64,000 nucleotides of DNA from Algoriphagus aquimarinus (GCF_007997215.1 NZ_VORW01000001.1:558001-622000); one strand, 5' to 3'; positions 9,035 to 18,976 are shown, counted from the first letter of the stretch. Notes: generated by a model from the sequence alone, not told the origin. Program-made: numbers and translations.

Positions 9035-10818
9035 TCAGCAAATTGAAGTCGCACTAAATTGGCGTAAAATCCATCTTCTCTACTGAGCAAATCAACGTGA
9101 TTGCCTTGCTCTACTATCTCACCGCCGCTTAGGACATATATTCTATCTGCTTTGCGGATAGTAGCCAATCGATGGGCAATAATGATAGTAGTTCTTCCTT
9201 TCATCAGCTCATCCAGTGCTTCTTGTACCAGTGATTCAGACTCTGCATCCAAAGAAGAAGTTGCTTCATCCAAAATCAATATGGAAGGGTCTTTCAAAAT
9301 AGCACGAGCGATAGCTACTCGCTGTCTTTGACCACCAGAAAGTTTCACTCCACGCTCGCCAACCAAAGTATCTAAACCGTCTGGAAACTGGGATATAAAC
9401 TGCCAAGCGTTAGCTTTTTTGGATGCCAAAATGATTTCTTCTTCTGTTGCTCCAGGCTTTGCGTAAGAGATATTCTCACGAATAGAACCTCCAAAAAGCA
9501 ATACTTCCTGAGGCACCATTCCCACATGAGATCGAAGATTTTGCAAGTCCCACTCGTTCAATGCACGGTCGTCGACTAAGATTGATCCTTTCTGCACATC
9601 ATAAAATCGCATCAGCAATTGAATGATTGTAGACTTCCCTGCCCCAGAGTGACCTGCCAGAGCTACTTTTTCTCCTGGATTCACATGAAAAGTAAGCTCT
9701 TTCAGCACTTCCATCTCTGGTCGCGTTGGGTAATGAAAAGCAACATGATCAAAAGCAATTTTACCTTGGAAATTTGTGGCCTTAATTCCTGTAACTGACT
9801 CAGGTTCCTCATCCAATATCTCTAACACTCGCTCCGAAGAACCAATAGCTTTCTGAACCTGTCCATATATATCTCCCAAACCTGCAATCGATCCACCTAT
9901 AAAAGTGGTGTAGAGCACAAAAGAAACTAACTCGCCCACACTCATTTCGCCAGAACTGACTAAACTCGCCCCGTACCACATGACAGCTACAATACCCCCA
10001 AACAAGGCGAAAATAATGAATGAAATAAATGCCCCTCTGTACTTGGCAGCCCGCAAGGCGACTCCAACCATCCTATTCAAGCCACTTCCGTATCTGGCAG
10101 ACTCGAACGCCTCACCGACAAAGGATTTGACTGTACTGATAGATTGTAGCGTTTCCTCCACTATCACATTTGCCGAGGCAAGTTCATCTTGCGTTTTTTT
10201 GGATAGAGTTCGGATAAATTTTCCAAAAACCATTGCTATCACAACCAATACTGGAAAAGTAGCAAGCATGAAAATCGTTAACTTCGGTGTATTGACCATC
10301 AGGAAAATCACACCCGCTACTAGCGTAACTACTTGTCGGAAAAGCTCAGCTAAAGTAACAGAGAAGGTATCCTGAAGCATACTCACATCAGAAGTGATCC
10401 GGCTAATCAATTCCCCCGTTCTACGCTTATCAAAAAATGTCATGGGTAAGCGCACCATTCTAGAGTACAATGCCAATCGAATATCGCGCATGGATCGCTC
10501 CGAAACTAAGGCAAAAAGCCATACTCGGAAGAAAGAGAATATACTCTGCACTGCTAGTATTCCTACCAATATCAGCGCAATGGAATTAATATCACTCACT
10601 ATCCAATCTGTGCCCTGAGCAGTATCTATTAACTTTCCTGCAACAAAGGGAAATGTAAGTAGGGTAAGCGAGGAAAAAACTAGAAAAACCAATCCCAAAA
10701 AGAATAGTCCTTTGTACGGCATCAAAAAACTAAAAATGCCTCCTAGTTTGCTTAAATTCTGCTTATTCAATTTCCTCTTCTCGCTCTCGTCCAAAGCAGT
10801 TCCTCTTTTCTTAGCCAT
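9031..10818 (-). CDS. ABC exporter, fused permease and ATPase (MsbA/ABCB-like)
   Basis: A complete half-transporter of 595 residues. The N-terminal part (about 30-325) is a six-helix type 1 exporter domain. The C-terminal nucleotide-binding domain has Walker A GHSGAGKST (389-397), the signature LSGGQ (493-497) and Walker B ILILDEAT (513-520), followed by the H-loop IIAHRLATI. As a homodimer it would pump lipids, lipid-linked sugars or drugs out of the inner-membrane leaflet. The annotation MsbA is possible, but lipid-A flippase function cannot be separated from multidrug export on sequence alone. It is monocistronic, and a possible -7 box (minus strand, CAAACTTA at 10843-10850) lies 25 bp upstream. 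Confidence 0.92.
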   Translation of the reverse strand: MAKKRGTALDESEKRKLNKQNLSKLGGIFSFLMPYKGLFFLGLVFLVFSSLTLLTFPFVAGKLIDTAQGTDWIVSDINSIALILVGILAVQSIFSFFRVWLFALVSERSMRDIRLALYSRMVRLPMTFFDKRRTGELISRITSDVSMLQDTFSVTLAELFRQVVTLVAGVIFLMVNTPKLTIFMLATFPVLVVIAMVFGKFIRTLSKKTQDELASANVIVEETLQSISTVKSFVGEAFESARYGSGLNRMVGVALRAAKYRGAFISFIIFALFGGIVAVMWYGASLVSSGEMSVGELVSFVLYTTFIGGSIAGLGDIYGQVQKAIGSSERVLEILDEEPESVTGIKATNFQGKIAFDHVAFHYPTRPEMEVLKELTFHVNPGEKVALAGHSGAGKSTIIQLLMRFYDVQKGSILVDDRALNEWDLQNLRSHVGMVPQEVLLFGGSIRENISYAKPGATEEEIILASKKANAWQFISQFPDGLDTLVGERGVKLSGGQRQRVAIARAILKDPSILILDEATSSLDAESESLVQEALDELMKGRTTIIIAHRLATIRKADRIYVLSGGEIVEQGNHVDLLSREDGFYANLVRLQFAD

Positions 10819-11004
10819 CCTTTGATTTTCGTATTAAGGGCACAAACTTAAGGTTTTTTCGCAAGGATTGCTTTCCCAAAAAAGAAAGGTTTCACGATCA
10901 TGAATTACCAAGTACTCCTTAAAAAAAATTATCGCGCAATAGCACTACTGTAAACACCTGATGAATTCAGAAATAATTAGATCAGAATCTGAGGAGTTTA
11001 CCTA

Positions 11005-11604
11005 CTATCTGCCCAATTGTGCATCAACCAATTCCCGCTTCAGCTTACGCTCACGATCAAGCATATTCTTGCGGTGATTATCAAATTCTTCCTGCACCTC
11101 AGCCAAATCCTTCTGAGCTTTTCTGATTTTTTTGAAACTACTAAAATACTGAAAGGAGAATATGGCAAGAGCACTAGCGAGCACTGAAACTAAAATCCAC
11201 ATAAAGGAAGAATAAACTGCTTTATGAATTCCCATTCCAAGAAAAGAGAAATTATCCTTTTCAGCAATCGCCTCCTGCTTTTCAGTTTCGGCAGTAACTA
11301 AGATACTATTGAGATTTTTGATAGAATCTTTTTCACTCACTATCAAACCCTTAAGATCACCAACTTCTGTTCTCATTGTACGCATAGAGTCCAAAATATT
11401 GGATTTAAGCTGATCCAAATTTGTTCTTTTTACGACTTTATATTCCTGGAAATTATTAGAAACACTGTAGATGTATTCAAACTGACTATCAATAGTACCT
11501 GAGTCGAGTGACCCTTCCTCAGTAGTTTCAGTCTGGGCAAAAGTGATGAAAGGAATTATAATTAAAGAAATCGCAAGAAGTAAAAGGGGCAGTACTCTTT
11601 TCAT
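11005..11604 (-). CDS. Secreted/membrane coiled-coil protein of unknown function
   Basis: I do not recognise a defined family. The 199-residue protein has a signal peptide (1-23, ending ITFAQ), a predicted extracytoplasmic segment rich in heptad-like leucine/isoleucine positions (about 60-115), one transmembrane helix (about 134-152) and a charged cytoplasmic coiled coil (about 155-195). The layout suggests an inner-membrane protein with a periplasmic stalk and a cytoplasmic coiled coil. It is flanked by spacers of 186 and 303 bp, so it is probably transcribed alone. No function can be offered. Confidence 0.7.
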   Translation of the reverse strand: MKRVLPLLLLAISLIIIPFITFAQTETTEEGSLDSGTIDSQFEYIYSVSNNFQEYKVVKRTNLDQLKSNILDSMRTMRTEVGDLKGLIVSEKDSIKNLNSILVTAETEKQEAIAEKDNFSFLGMGIHKAVYSSFMWILVSVLASALAIFSFQYFSSFKKIRKAQKDLAEVQEEFDNHRKNMLDRERKLKRELVDAQLGR

Positions 11605-11907
11605 TGGGTAATTAATTTACAAACTAGGGTGAAAGGCTTCAGTGTCCAATAAACATGCCTTGGAAGGCAAATGCAAGGGCATATTTTGTCGCTGGAAATA
11701 GCGTCAAGGTAAAATATAATTGTTTCTTGTTGATTATCAATAACTTAAAAAGTTTTTTGACTGACTATTTATTACCTCATTTTTTTATAAAGCTGAGAAT
11801 GGCACAACTCTTAACATTTTGAGAATGCTTTTTTGGTGCGCAATTGAACTTCCTCTCACCTTATTGAATAAGAGAAATAGGGCCAAGTAGGATCTATTGT
11901 AAACCGT
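11605..11907. other. 303-bp spacer without a recognisable gene
   Basis: No open frame with coding character. It holds the upstream region of the coiled-coil protein and the 3' end of the LolC/E-like permease transcript. No strong hairpin with a T run was found. Confidence 0.5.
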
Positions 11908-13137
11908 CTAAATCTCTTTGACAGTATCCACTTGTGAGGCAATCCAAGCGGGTCTTGAAGACGCAAAAAAAGTAATTACTATCATTGCTACACTTATCCA
12001 GAGGAAGTCGCTCCAAATCATTTTCACGGGATAGGCATCCACTACAGCTGAGGATATTCCTAGCGAAACCAATCCAAAAGTCTGCTGAGCCCAACAAACC
12101 AAATAGCCGAGGATCAAACCTATCGATGCACCACTAAATGCGATCAAGGCACCTTGCTTCAAGAAAATCCTTCTGATAAGTTTCTCAGGTGCCCCCATGG
12201 CTTTTAGTACAGCGATGTCCTTTTTCTTTTCGATGGCGAGCATACTCAGGGAAAAGAAAATATTGAATGAGGCTATCGCCAATATAAATGTCAACGTAAG
12301 GAACACAAATAGCTTTTCCATCTGAACTGTACGGATGAGGTCTGAGTGTTGTTCATCGGCATTTTTTACTAAGAAGCCTTCTCCAAGATGCTCCTTCAAC
12401 CTCTTATGTACTTCCGCGATAGTATAACCTTTGGCGACTTTCACTTCTAGCGAAGTTCTTTTGTCACCGTATTTCAGTAGATCTCTGACGAAAAAAAGCG
12501 GTGCAATCACATATTCATCATCAAACTGTCGATCACCAATACTGAAATAAGCTACAGGATCTAATACGGCAGATTCATAGAATTGAGAAGGATCGATAGA
12601 TGCGGCACTTCTAGGTGCCTTAGGATAATAGATTTTCAGAGGCACATTGACATTATCCAGATTGACCGAAAGAAAGAAACCTACACCCCTACCTAAAATA
12701 GCGGCTGGTCTAAGCTCTGTCCCCAAAGTAGTGTCTCCCCAAAAATAGCCTTTGGAAAACCTCTCCTGATCCAGGAAATTACCCGAAACACCTTTAATTC
12801 TGCCGATCATTTGATTACCGTTGTAATCCAACAAGGCATTGTCTTCGATAACCTCGGTAAGAATGGCTACACCTTCAAGATTTTTGATATTCTCCAGCCA
12901 CTCTTCATCTGTCATAAAGCTTTTACCTACAACCGCCTCTATTTTCAGCTCCGCATCAAAACTCGCAAACATTCCCTTTATCAAATCCTCCAAACCGTTG
13001 AACACAGACATCACAATCACCAAGGCCATCGTGCCTACAGCGACTCCTATCATAGAAATCCTGGACAAAATGGTGATGAAATTCCGCTTCTTTTTACTGC
13101 GGAAATATCTGGCGGCTATGAAAAAACTAAGGTTCAA
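11908..13137 (-). CDS. LolC/LolE-like ABC transporter permease (FtsX family)
   Basis: The 409-residue protein has the classic arrangement of lipoprotein-release permeases: an N-terminal helix (about 25-48, with ISMIGVAVGTMALVIVMSVFNGLE), a large periplasmic domain (about 50-270), and three C-terminal helices of the FtsX domain (about 275-400). It probably extracts outer-membrane lipoproteins from the inner membrane with a LolD ATPase that is not in this window. The start is a TTG at 13135-13137. An in-frame TAG lies three codons upstream and the first ATG would remove the conserved start FFIAARYF, so TTG is well supported. It begins 11 bp after rbfA and is co-transcribed with it. Confidence 0.88.
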   Translation of the reverse strand: MNLSFFIAARYFRSKKKRNFITILSRISMIGVAVGTMALVIVMSVFNGLEDLIKGMFASFDAELKIEAVVGKSFMTDEEWLENIKNLEGVAILTEVIEDNALLDYNGNQMIGRIKGVSGNFLDQERFSKGYFWGDTTLGTELRPAAILGRGVGFFLSVNLDNVNVPLKIYYPKAPRSAASIDPSQFYESAVLDPVAYFSIGDRQFDDEYVIAPLFFVRDLLKYGDKRTSLEVKVAKGYTIAEVHKRLKEHLGEGFLVKNADEQHSDLIRTVQMEKLFVFLTLTFILAIASFNIFFSLSMLAIEKKKDIAVLKAMGAPEKLIRRIFLKQGALIAFSGASIGLILGYLVCWAQQTFGLVSLGISSAVVDAYPVKMIWSDFLWISVAMIVITFFASSRPAWIASQVDTVKEI

Positions 13138-13148
13138 CGATAGCTAGA

Positions 13149-13535
13149 TTAATCCTCCTCTTCTTGGTCCTCTTCCTCAGGCGGTGCTGGGGGAATAGAC
13201 AGATTAGAAATCACCTTGTCCATATGCTGCGCGTAGGCGGCAGAGTCATCTGGAAAAAAAGCAATCTCAGGAATAACACGAACCGATTTACCAATTCGCT
13301 TGGCTAGCTGATGTCTGATTTCCTTTTTGTGCGCATTGATCAGCTTGTAAGTCGATTCTGGGTCTGCTAATAAAAAGCTTAGGTAAACCTTTGCCAAACC
13401 CAGATCTGGACTCATCAAAACGCGCGTGATAGTCACCATAGCCCGACCGACTAGGTGTTTTGATTCTTTTTGAAATATATCTCCAAGCTCTTTTTGGATC
13501 AGCTTGGAATATTTTTGTTGTCTTTTACTTTCCAT
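13149..13535 (-). CDS. rbfA: Ribosome-binding factor A
   Basis: From the ATG at 13535 the product has 128 residues and the single RbfA KH-like domain. Family signatures are RQQKYSKLIQKELGDIF at the start and an acidic tail (PPEEEDQEEED), common in Bacteroidetes RbfA. A longer frame reaches 13577, but the extra residues are not part of the family start. RbfA binds the 30S subunit and helps mature the 16S rRNA 5' end, which matters for growth in the cold. The permease gene follows 11 bp downstream. Divergent from the membrane-protein gene at 13625. Confidence 0.92.
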   Translation of the reverse strand: MESKRQQKYSKLIQKELGDIFQKESKHLVGRAMVTITRVLMSPDLGLAKVYLSFLLADPESTYKLINAHKKEIRHQLAKRIGKSVRVIPEIAFFPDDSAAYAQHMDKVISNLSIPPAPPEEEDQEEED

Positions 13536-13624
13536 ATGAAGTATTTGTGGTGCAAATTTAGCGAAATAGTTGGGCAAGCTTTAATTTTGGGCAAAACCTA
13601 CCAAACACTCTTCTCCAATTTACC

Positions 13625-15007
13625 TTGTTCAGTTTTTTTAAATTAAATGATCCCTTCAGATTAATCGGCATAGGAATATACATTCTCCTGCTGACAATAG
13701 TCTATTTAACGCTTAATCCTTTCCCTCTTACCAATCCACAATTGACTTGGATGCTATTAGGAGAGCGTCTGGGACAAGGCTATTATTTATATCAAGACAT
13801 CATAGATGACAACGGGCCTCTTTCCGCTGGGTTCTTTACTTTCATGGATTTGCTATTTGGACGAAGCCAATTCGCATATGAAGTTGTAGGAAGAGTACTG
13901 ATATCTTTTCAGATACTCTATTGGAATTCCATGTTGATCAAGTTCAAGGCTTTTGATGTGAACACTTATCTGCCTGCCATCATTATGGCTGCACTATTCC
14001 ATTTTTCTTTTGATTTATTGAGTTTAAGCCCAGCATTATTAGGTAGCTGCTTTTTGATGTTAGCGCTCGGCCAACTTTTCTCCCAGACAGTCCTGCAGAA
14101 AGACACGAGTGAGTCTACCTTATTAATAGGGATCTATGCAGGTCTGGCTACAGGATTTCATCCAAATTACATCCTGTTTTTACCGTACATGATATTCACA
14201 GGAATCGCTATCAGCAGCTTTTCCTTCCGGCAATTACTGCTGTCTCTAGTGGGATACGCACTACCACTCTTATTAATCTCTGTATTCTATTTTTGGAAAG
14301 ATGGATTAGAAGAAGCTATTCAAATTTGGCCACTCACCTTTCTTTCTGAAAAATATGAGTATCAGTCCCTAATAAACTGGCTAATACTTGGAATTTATCC
14401 TCTATTGTTAGCTGTGGTGGGTTATTTCATTGCTACGGTTTTACGCGGATCTACGATCAACCAACAAAAGCAACGTCAGCTTGTCATTATCTGGTTGCTC
14501 TTTTCAGCAGCGGAGTTTTTCATTATCAAGAAGCAAGCTGCTTATCAGTTGGTAATATTGATTCCAGGACTCACCTACCTAATCACCCAGTTTTTTTTGA
14601 ATATCAGAAAAGAATTTATAGCTAAAATCGCCTTCTATCTTCTTGTCCTAGGACTTCCTGCAGCAAGCTTCTGGTACTGGCAGCAAACTATTCCAGATTC
14701 AGAATATTTTGTAGCCAAAAGTGAAGCTGAATATTCAGGCGATATCCTTGTTATGGGCGACAACCTCTCACCCTACCTCACTTCTAAGCTAGGAGGACCA
14801 TTTCTTAATTATCGATTAAGTCAGCTTTATCTTGATCAGGATCGTGATTTGAGAGAAAAGGCAAGACTTTTTCAGATGCTTCAAAAGCAGCTGCCATCGA
14901 CTGTACTGGATCCAAATGGAGATTTTGAAAAATTACTCAAGCAATTTCCAGCTTTGGAAGTCCAATACAAAAAGACCTCTTCAGGGGTTTTTACTTTGAA
15001 AAAATAG
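13625..15007 (+). CDS. Multi-spanning membrane protein, possibly GT-C glycosyltransferase-like
   Basis: The 460-residue protein begins with TTG; no in-frame ATG lies near the start. It has about ten hydrophobic helices up to residue 375 and a soluble C-terminal domain (about 380-460, DILVMGDNLSPYLTSKLGG). The early segment LGERLGQGYYLYQDIIDDNGPLSAG (quoted in two parts: LGERLGQGYYLYQDI, DDNGPLSAG) resembles the first extracellular loop of ArnT/PMT-type GT-C enzymes, where an acidic residue is catalytic. This is only a resemblance; I cannot confirm glycosyltransferase activity. It is transcribed divergently from rbfA with about 90 bp between the true starts. Confidence 0.75.
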   Translation: MFSFFKLNDPFRLIGIGIYILLLTIVYLTLNPFPLTNPQLTWMLLGERLGQGYYLYQDIIDDNGPLSAGFFTFMDLLFGRSQFAYEVVGRVLISFQILYWNSMLIKFKAFDVNTYLPAIIMAALFHFSFDLLSLSPALLGSCFLMLALGQLFSQTVLQKDTSESTLLIGIYAGLATGFHPNYILFLPYMIFTGIAISSFSFRQLLLSLVGYALPLLLISVFYFWKDGLEEAIQIWPLTFLSEKYEYQSLINWLILGIYPLLLAVVGYFIATVLRGSTINQQKQRQLVIIWLLFSAAEFFIIKKQAAYQLVILIPGLTYLITQFFLNIRKEFIAKIAFYLLVLGLPAASFWYWQQTIPDSEYFVAKSEAEYSGDILVMGDNLSPYLTSKLGGPFLNYRLSQLYLDQDRDLREKARLFQMLQKQLPSTVLDPNGDFEKLLKQFPALEVQYKKTSSGVFTLKK

Positions 15008-15241
15008 ACACCTGGCTTATCTATTCTAAAGGGATGAGAATACCTATGACTACAGATATTGAATAGGGTCAGGAAAGGTTAAGATGATCAGTGTTGAAAA
15101 CGCTATTTCCACATCAAGAAAAACCAATAGGTCTAATTTTAGTTGGCTCCTTTCAGTTTTGCAAAATTGAGAAATAGAAAAATCCCAGTAACCATCCCAA
15201 TTAATAATTTCGCAGTCTATTCAGGTAATTATTGGAAATCT

Positions 15242-15254
15242 CTGATTAAATCAG
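15242..15254. promoter_or_regulatory. 13-nt palindrome just upstream of eutB
   Basis: CTGATTAAATCAG is a perfect dyad ending 12 bp before the eutB start codon. It might be an operator or a short hairpin in the leader. The match is short, so chance is possible. No B12-box (cobalamin riboswitch) signature was seen in the 259-bp region. Confidence 0.3.
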
Positions 15255-15266
15255 GACTTTAATTAG

Positions 15267-16637
15267 ATGGTTTACCAGCATGCCGTCGGAAATTTCAATT
15301 TCACCTTCCCAGACCTTAAGACAGTTTTAGCAAAAGCTTCTCCTGAAAAATCCGGAGATCAAATGGCTGGTTTGGCTGCAAAAAGCGAGCAGGAACGAAT
15401 CGCCGCAAAGCTGGTACTAGCAGATTTACCACTTAAGCATTTTTTGGCTGAAGAGATCATCCCATCTGAAGTAGATAATGTTTCCCAACTGATTCAGGAT
15501 TCCTTTGATGCCAAAGCCTTCGAAGTAATCGGGCATCTCACCGTGGGTAGTTTTAGAGATTGGCTTTTGGATTATAAAACCGATGGAGAAAAAATCAAGC
15601 AGATCTCGCCCGGATTAACTCCAGAAATGGTGGCTGCGGTGAGTAAAATCATGGCAAATCAAGACTTGATTCTGGTTGCCTCCAAAATTGAAATTGTCAG
15701 CAAATTCCGAAATACCATCGGGCTTAAGGGAAATTTCTCCACCAGACTTCAACCCAACAATGCCACCGATGATCCGAAAGGCATAATGGCAAGTACCATA
15801 GACGGATTGATGTATGGAGTTGGAGATGCCGTAATTGGGATTAACCCAGCTTCGGATTCTGCAGATGCAACTTTAAAATTGTTGGAGATGCTGGATAAGC
15901 TTCGGCAACAATACGACATCCCAACTCAAACTTGCGTCCTTTCCCACGTCACTACCACACTCGAACTTATCAATAAAAATGCACCTGTGGATCTGGTTTT
16001 TCAATCCATTGGTGGCACAGAAAAAACCAATTCCAGCTTCGGCTTTTCCTTGGAAAATCTGAGCGAAGCATACCAAGCGGGGTTGGAAATGAATAGAGGG
16101 ACGGTTGGAAATAACTTGATGTATTTTGAAACCGGGCAGGGAAGCGCCCATTCTGCCAATGCACATCATGGCATCGACCAGCAAACTTGCGAAGTAAGGG
16201 CCTATGCAGTGGCTCGAAAATACAATCCTTTTTTGGTCAATACCGTCGTGGGCTTTATCGGTCCAGAATATTTATATGATGGCAAGCAAGTGATCAGAGC
16301 GGGATTGGAGGATCATTTCTGTGGAAAACTGATGGGTTTACCGATGGGATGTGACATTTGCTATACAAATCATATCAGCGCGGATCAAGACGATATGGAT
16401 AATCTTTTGACGCTGCTGGGAGTGGCTGGTTGCAACTTTATCATGGGAGTTCCCGGCGCAGATGATGTGATGCTGAACTACCAAAGCACTTCTTTCCATG
16501 ACCAACTTTATATTCGACAAGTGCTGGGCTTGAAAAGAGCGCCAGAGTTTGAGGAATGGCTTTTCAAAATGGGAATGACAGACCAGTCCGGCAAAATCTT
16601 AGAAGCAAAAAGCTCACATAAACTTCTAAGTCTATGA
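15267..16637 (+). CDS. eutB: Ethanolamine ammonia-lyase large subunit
   Basis: The 456-residue protein is a full-length EutB TIM barrel. The residues that contact ethanolamine in enteric EutB are present: Arg160 and Gln162 (STRLQP), Asn193 (GINP), Glu288 (YFETGQGS) and Asp363 (MGCDICYTN); the last two are shifted by one relative to enteric numbering. With EutC and adenosylcobalamin it splits ethanolamine into acetaldehyde and ammonia in the cytoplasm. It overlaps eutC by 4 bp (ATGA) and is followed by a permease. No eutA reactivase, aldehyde or alcohol dehydrogenase, or shell-protein gene is nearby. Confidence 0.96.
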   Translation: MVYQHAVGNFNFTFPDLKTVLAKASPEKSGDQMAGLAAKSEQERIAAKLVLADLPLKHFLAEEIIPSEVDNVSQLIQDSFDAKAFEVIGHLTVGSFRDWLLDYKTDGEKIKQISPGLTPEMVAAVSKIMANQDLILVASKIEIVSKFRNTIGLKGNFSTRLQPNNATDDPKGIMASTIDGLMYGVGDAVIGINPASDSADATLKLLEMLDKLRQQYDIPTQTCVLSHVTTTLELINKNAPVDLVFQSIGGTEKTNSSFGFSLENLSEAYQAGLEMNRGTVGNNLMYFETGQGSAHSANAHHGIDQQTCEVRAYAVARKYNPFLVNTVVGFIGPEYLYDGKQVIRAGLEDHFCGKLMGLPMGCDICYTNHISADQDDMDNLLTLLGVAGCNFIMGVPGADDVMLNYQSTSFHDQLYIRQVLGLKRAPEFEEWLFKMGMTDQSGKILEAKSSHKLLSL

Positions 16638-17392
16638 GTGATGAAAGCGCTTGGGAAAAACTCAAATCCTACACAGACGCAAGAATTGCTCTTGGAAGAT
16701 CGGGAGGAAGTTTGCCAACATCTGAATTGCTAAAATTCAGGAAAGACCATGCCTTGGCAAAAGATGCCGTCTGGACAGAACTTGATGTCAAGCTACTGGA
16801 GCGGGAAATCGAAGGCTTGCAACTTTCCATCGTGAAATTAAGCAGTCAAGCTGCGGATCGGCTTGCTTACATCAAGCGGCCGGATTTCGGAAGAAAACTT
16901 GATCAGGAATCTATAGCTAGAATCGCTTGCTTTCCAAAGACCGAACACGACATTTCCATCATCTTAGCAGATGGCTTATCAGCACAGGCAATTTCACTTC
17001 ATGCCATTCCTTTTTTGAAGGAGTTTTTACCCACGATATCGGCATATTCTCTTGCTCCGATTTGCTTGGTAAATCAAGGAAGAGTAGCAATCAGCGATGA
17101 AATCGGCGAGCTATTTTCCAGTAAAATATCCATTATTCTAATCGGTGAAAGACCCGGACTCAGCTCCCCATACAGCATGGGAATTTATTTGACATACAAC
17201 CCAAAAGCAGGGAATACAGACGAAAAAAGAAACTGTATTTCCAATATCCGAACCGGCGGATTACCCTATTCCTATGCTGCCGGGAAACTCGCCTTTTTGA
17301 CCTCTGAGGCACTCAGATTAAAACTTTCCGGTGTCAATCTCAAAGACACTTTTGACAGCCAACTTTTAAAAAATGACAACAGAAAACAGTGA
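16634..17392 (+). CDS. eutC: Ethanolamine ammonia-lyase small subunit
   Basis: The 252-residue protein matches EutC: an N-terminal helical segment with ARIALGRSGGSLPTSELLKF, and the cobalamin-binding region with ISIILIGERPGLSSPYSMG and RNCISNIRTGGLPYSYAAG. EutC holds the B12 cofactor at the interface with EutB. It is shorter than enteric EutC because it lacks their extended N-terminus, as do many non-enteric versions. It overlaps eutB by 4 bp upstream and the permease gene by 20 bp downstream, so the three genes are translationally coupled. Confidence 0.95.
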   Translation: MSDESAWEKLKSYTDARIALGRSGGSLPTSELLKFRKDHALAKDAVWTELDVKLLEREIEGLQLSIVKLSSQAADRLAYIKRPDFGRKLDQESIARIACFPKTEHDISIILADGLSAQAISLHAIPFLKEFLPTISAYSLAPICLVNQGRVAISDEIGELFSSKISIILIGERPGLSSPYSMGIYLTYNPKAGNTDEKRNCISNIRTGGLPYSYAAGKLAFLTSEALRLKLSGVNLKDTFDSQLLKNDNRKQ

Positions 17393-18686
17393 ATTAAAAC
17401 GAACGCTTGGACCTTTTATGCTTTGGGGTTTGGGTGTCGGCTATGTGATTTCGGGGATGTATTTCGGCTGGAACTTGGGACTCGCCGAGGGCGGAACCTT
17501 GGGTCTCGCAGTGGCTACCTTCTTTATCATCATCATGTATGTGACTTTCACTTTTAGCTATACCGAGATGGCCTGTGCCATTCCCAAAGCCGGAGGAGCT
17601 TTCGATTATGCACGATTGGGACTCGGGAAAAACTGGGGATTCTTGGCTGGAATGGCCCAAAGCATAGAATTTATCTTTGCCCCACCCGCCATTGCAGCAG
17701 CGATTGGAGCCTATTTCAATGTCTTTTTCCCTGAAATCGGTGTGACCACCATTGCCATCACAGCCTACCTTATTTTCACGGCGATCAATATCAGCGGAGT
17801 GAAATTCGCCGCCTATTTCGAACTCGTCATTACTATTATTGCGGTCATTGAGCTTTTACTTTTCTCAGGAGTCAGCTTCACTGCATTCGAATTTGAAAAC
17901 CTGACTACCAATGCGCTTCCAAATGGATGGGGCGGAGCTTTTGCAGCGATTCCTTTTGCGATCTGGTTTTTCTTGGCTATCGAAGGTGTGGCCAATGTAG
18001 CGGAGGAAGCCAAAAATCCTCAACGGAATATTCTGATCGGATTTGGGTCAGCCATCTTGACCTTGGTGATTTTATGTATTCTGACCTTTACCTCCGCAAT
18101 CGGAGTGGATGGCTGGGAAACGATCGTTTATCCTCCGGGAAGTACAGAACCCTCTGATTCTCCACTGCCTCTAGCCTTGGCAAAGATTGTAGGCGAAAGC
18201 AATATCCTGTACCATCTTTTGATTACGGTAGGACTTTTTGGTTTGGTAGCATCCTTTCATGGCATTATCCTAGCAGCTGGACGATCCACTTTGGAGCTTG
18301 GAAGAGAGCGTTATGTCAGTCCATTTGTGGGGAAAGTAAACGCCAAAACGAAAACCCCGATGAATGCCCTGATCGTGAATATGGGTATCGGGATTCTGGC
18401 TTTACTGACTGGAAAAACTGGTGAAATCATCACCATCGCCTGCTTTGGAGCACTGACTTTATACATCGTTTCGATGATAGCATTCTTTGCCTTGCGAAAA
18501 AATCATGCAGATCTTGAGCGACCTTTTCGCGTTCCACTCTTTCCTTATTTCCCAGCCATCGCTTTGGTCATTGCAGTAATTGCGATGGTTGCGATGAGCA
18601 TTTACAATGTAGAATTAATGCTGATTTTTTGGGGATTGGTAGCTTTTGGGTATGTGAGTTTTCGGTGGTATCAGAGGGAGGGGTGA
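17373..18686 (+). CDS. eat: Ethanolamine permease (APC family)
   Basis: The 437-residue protein has about twelve transmembrane helices of the amino acid/polyamine/organocation family. The first helix carries GPFMLWGLGVGYVISGMYFG, close to the ethanolamine permease subfamily, and helix 3 has KAGGAFDYARLGLG. Its overlap of 20 bp with eutC strongly suggests the substrate is ethanolamine. It imports ethanolamine across the inner membrane, probably with proton coupling. The gene ends the unit; a 290-bp AT-rich spacer follows with no clear terminator. The symbol is given by analogy. Confidence 0.88.
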   Translation: MTTENSELKRTLGPFMLWGLGVGYVISGMYFGWNLGLAEGGTLGLAVATFFIIIMYVTFTFSYTEMACAIPKAGGAFDYARLGLGKNWGFLAGMAQSIEFIFAPPAIAAAIGAYFNVFFPEIGVTTIAITAYLIFTAINISGVKFAAYFELVITIIAVIELLLFSGVSFTAFEFENLTTNALPNGWGGAFAAIPFAIWFFLAIEGVANVAEEAKNPQRNILIGFGSAILTLVILCILTFTSAIGVDGWETIVYPPGSTEPSDSPLPLALAKIVGESNILYHLLITVGLFGLVASFHGIILAAGRSTLELGRERYVSPFVGKVNAKTKTPMNALIVNMGIGILALLTGKTGEIITIACFGALTLYIVSMIAFFALRKNHADLERPFRVPLFPYFPAIALVIAVIAMVAMSIYNVELMLIFWGLVAFGYVSFRWYQREG

Positions 18687-18976
18687 GCGAAAAATTCCCA
18701 GTACTGGATATTGGAACTCATGTTTTAGTTTTTATTTTAAAAGATTTAAAGAGGCTTAAGAGGAATTATTTTAAAGGTCAAAAATTATTTATTGTCGATA
18801 AAATTATTATGTCCACTGATTTTCAGTAGATTATATAAATTAATTCCAACCCTATTTATAATAGACATATACGGAATGTTCATATACATGTGTTAGTGGG
18901 CATAAAATGAACTAAATAAAAAAAGAAAGCTAAAAATCGATAACAGTAAGGAACTTAATAAAATAGGAAACCAAAA

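Noticed and set aside
10843..10880. Promoter of the ABC exporter with -33 and -7 boxes
   Set aside because: The -7 match (CAAACTTA on the plus strand) is exact, but the nearest TTTG is 26 nt away, too far; only mentioned under the gene.
15008..15266. Cobalamin riboswitch upstream of eutB
   Set aside because: No conserved B12-box or core hairpin could be found in the 259 bp; only a short palindrome near the start.
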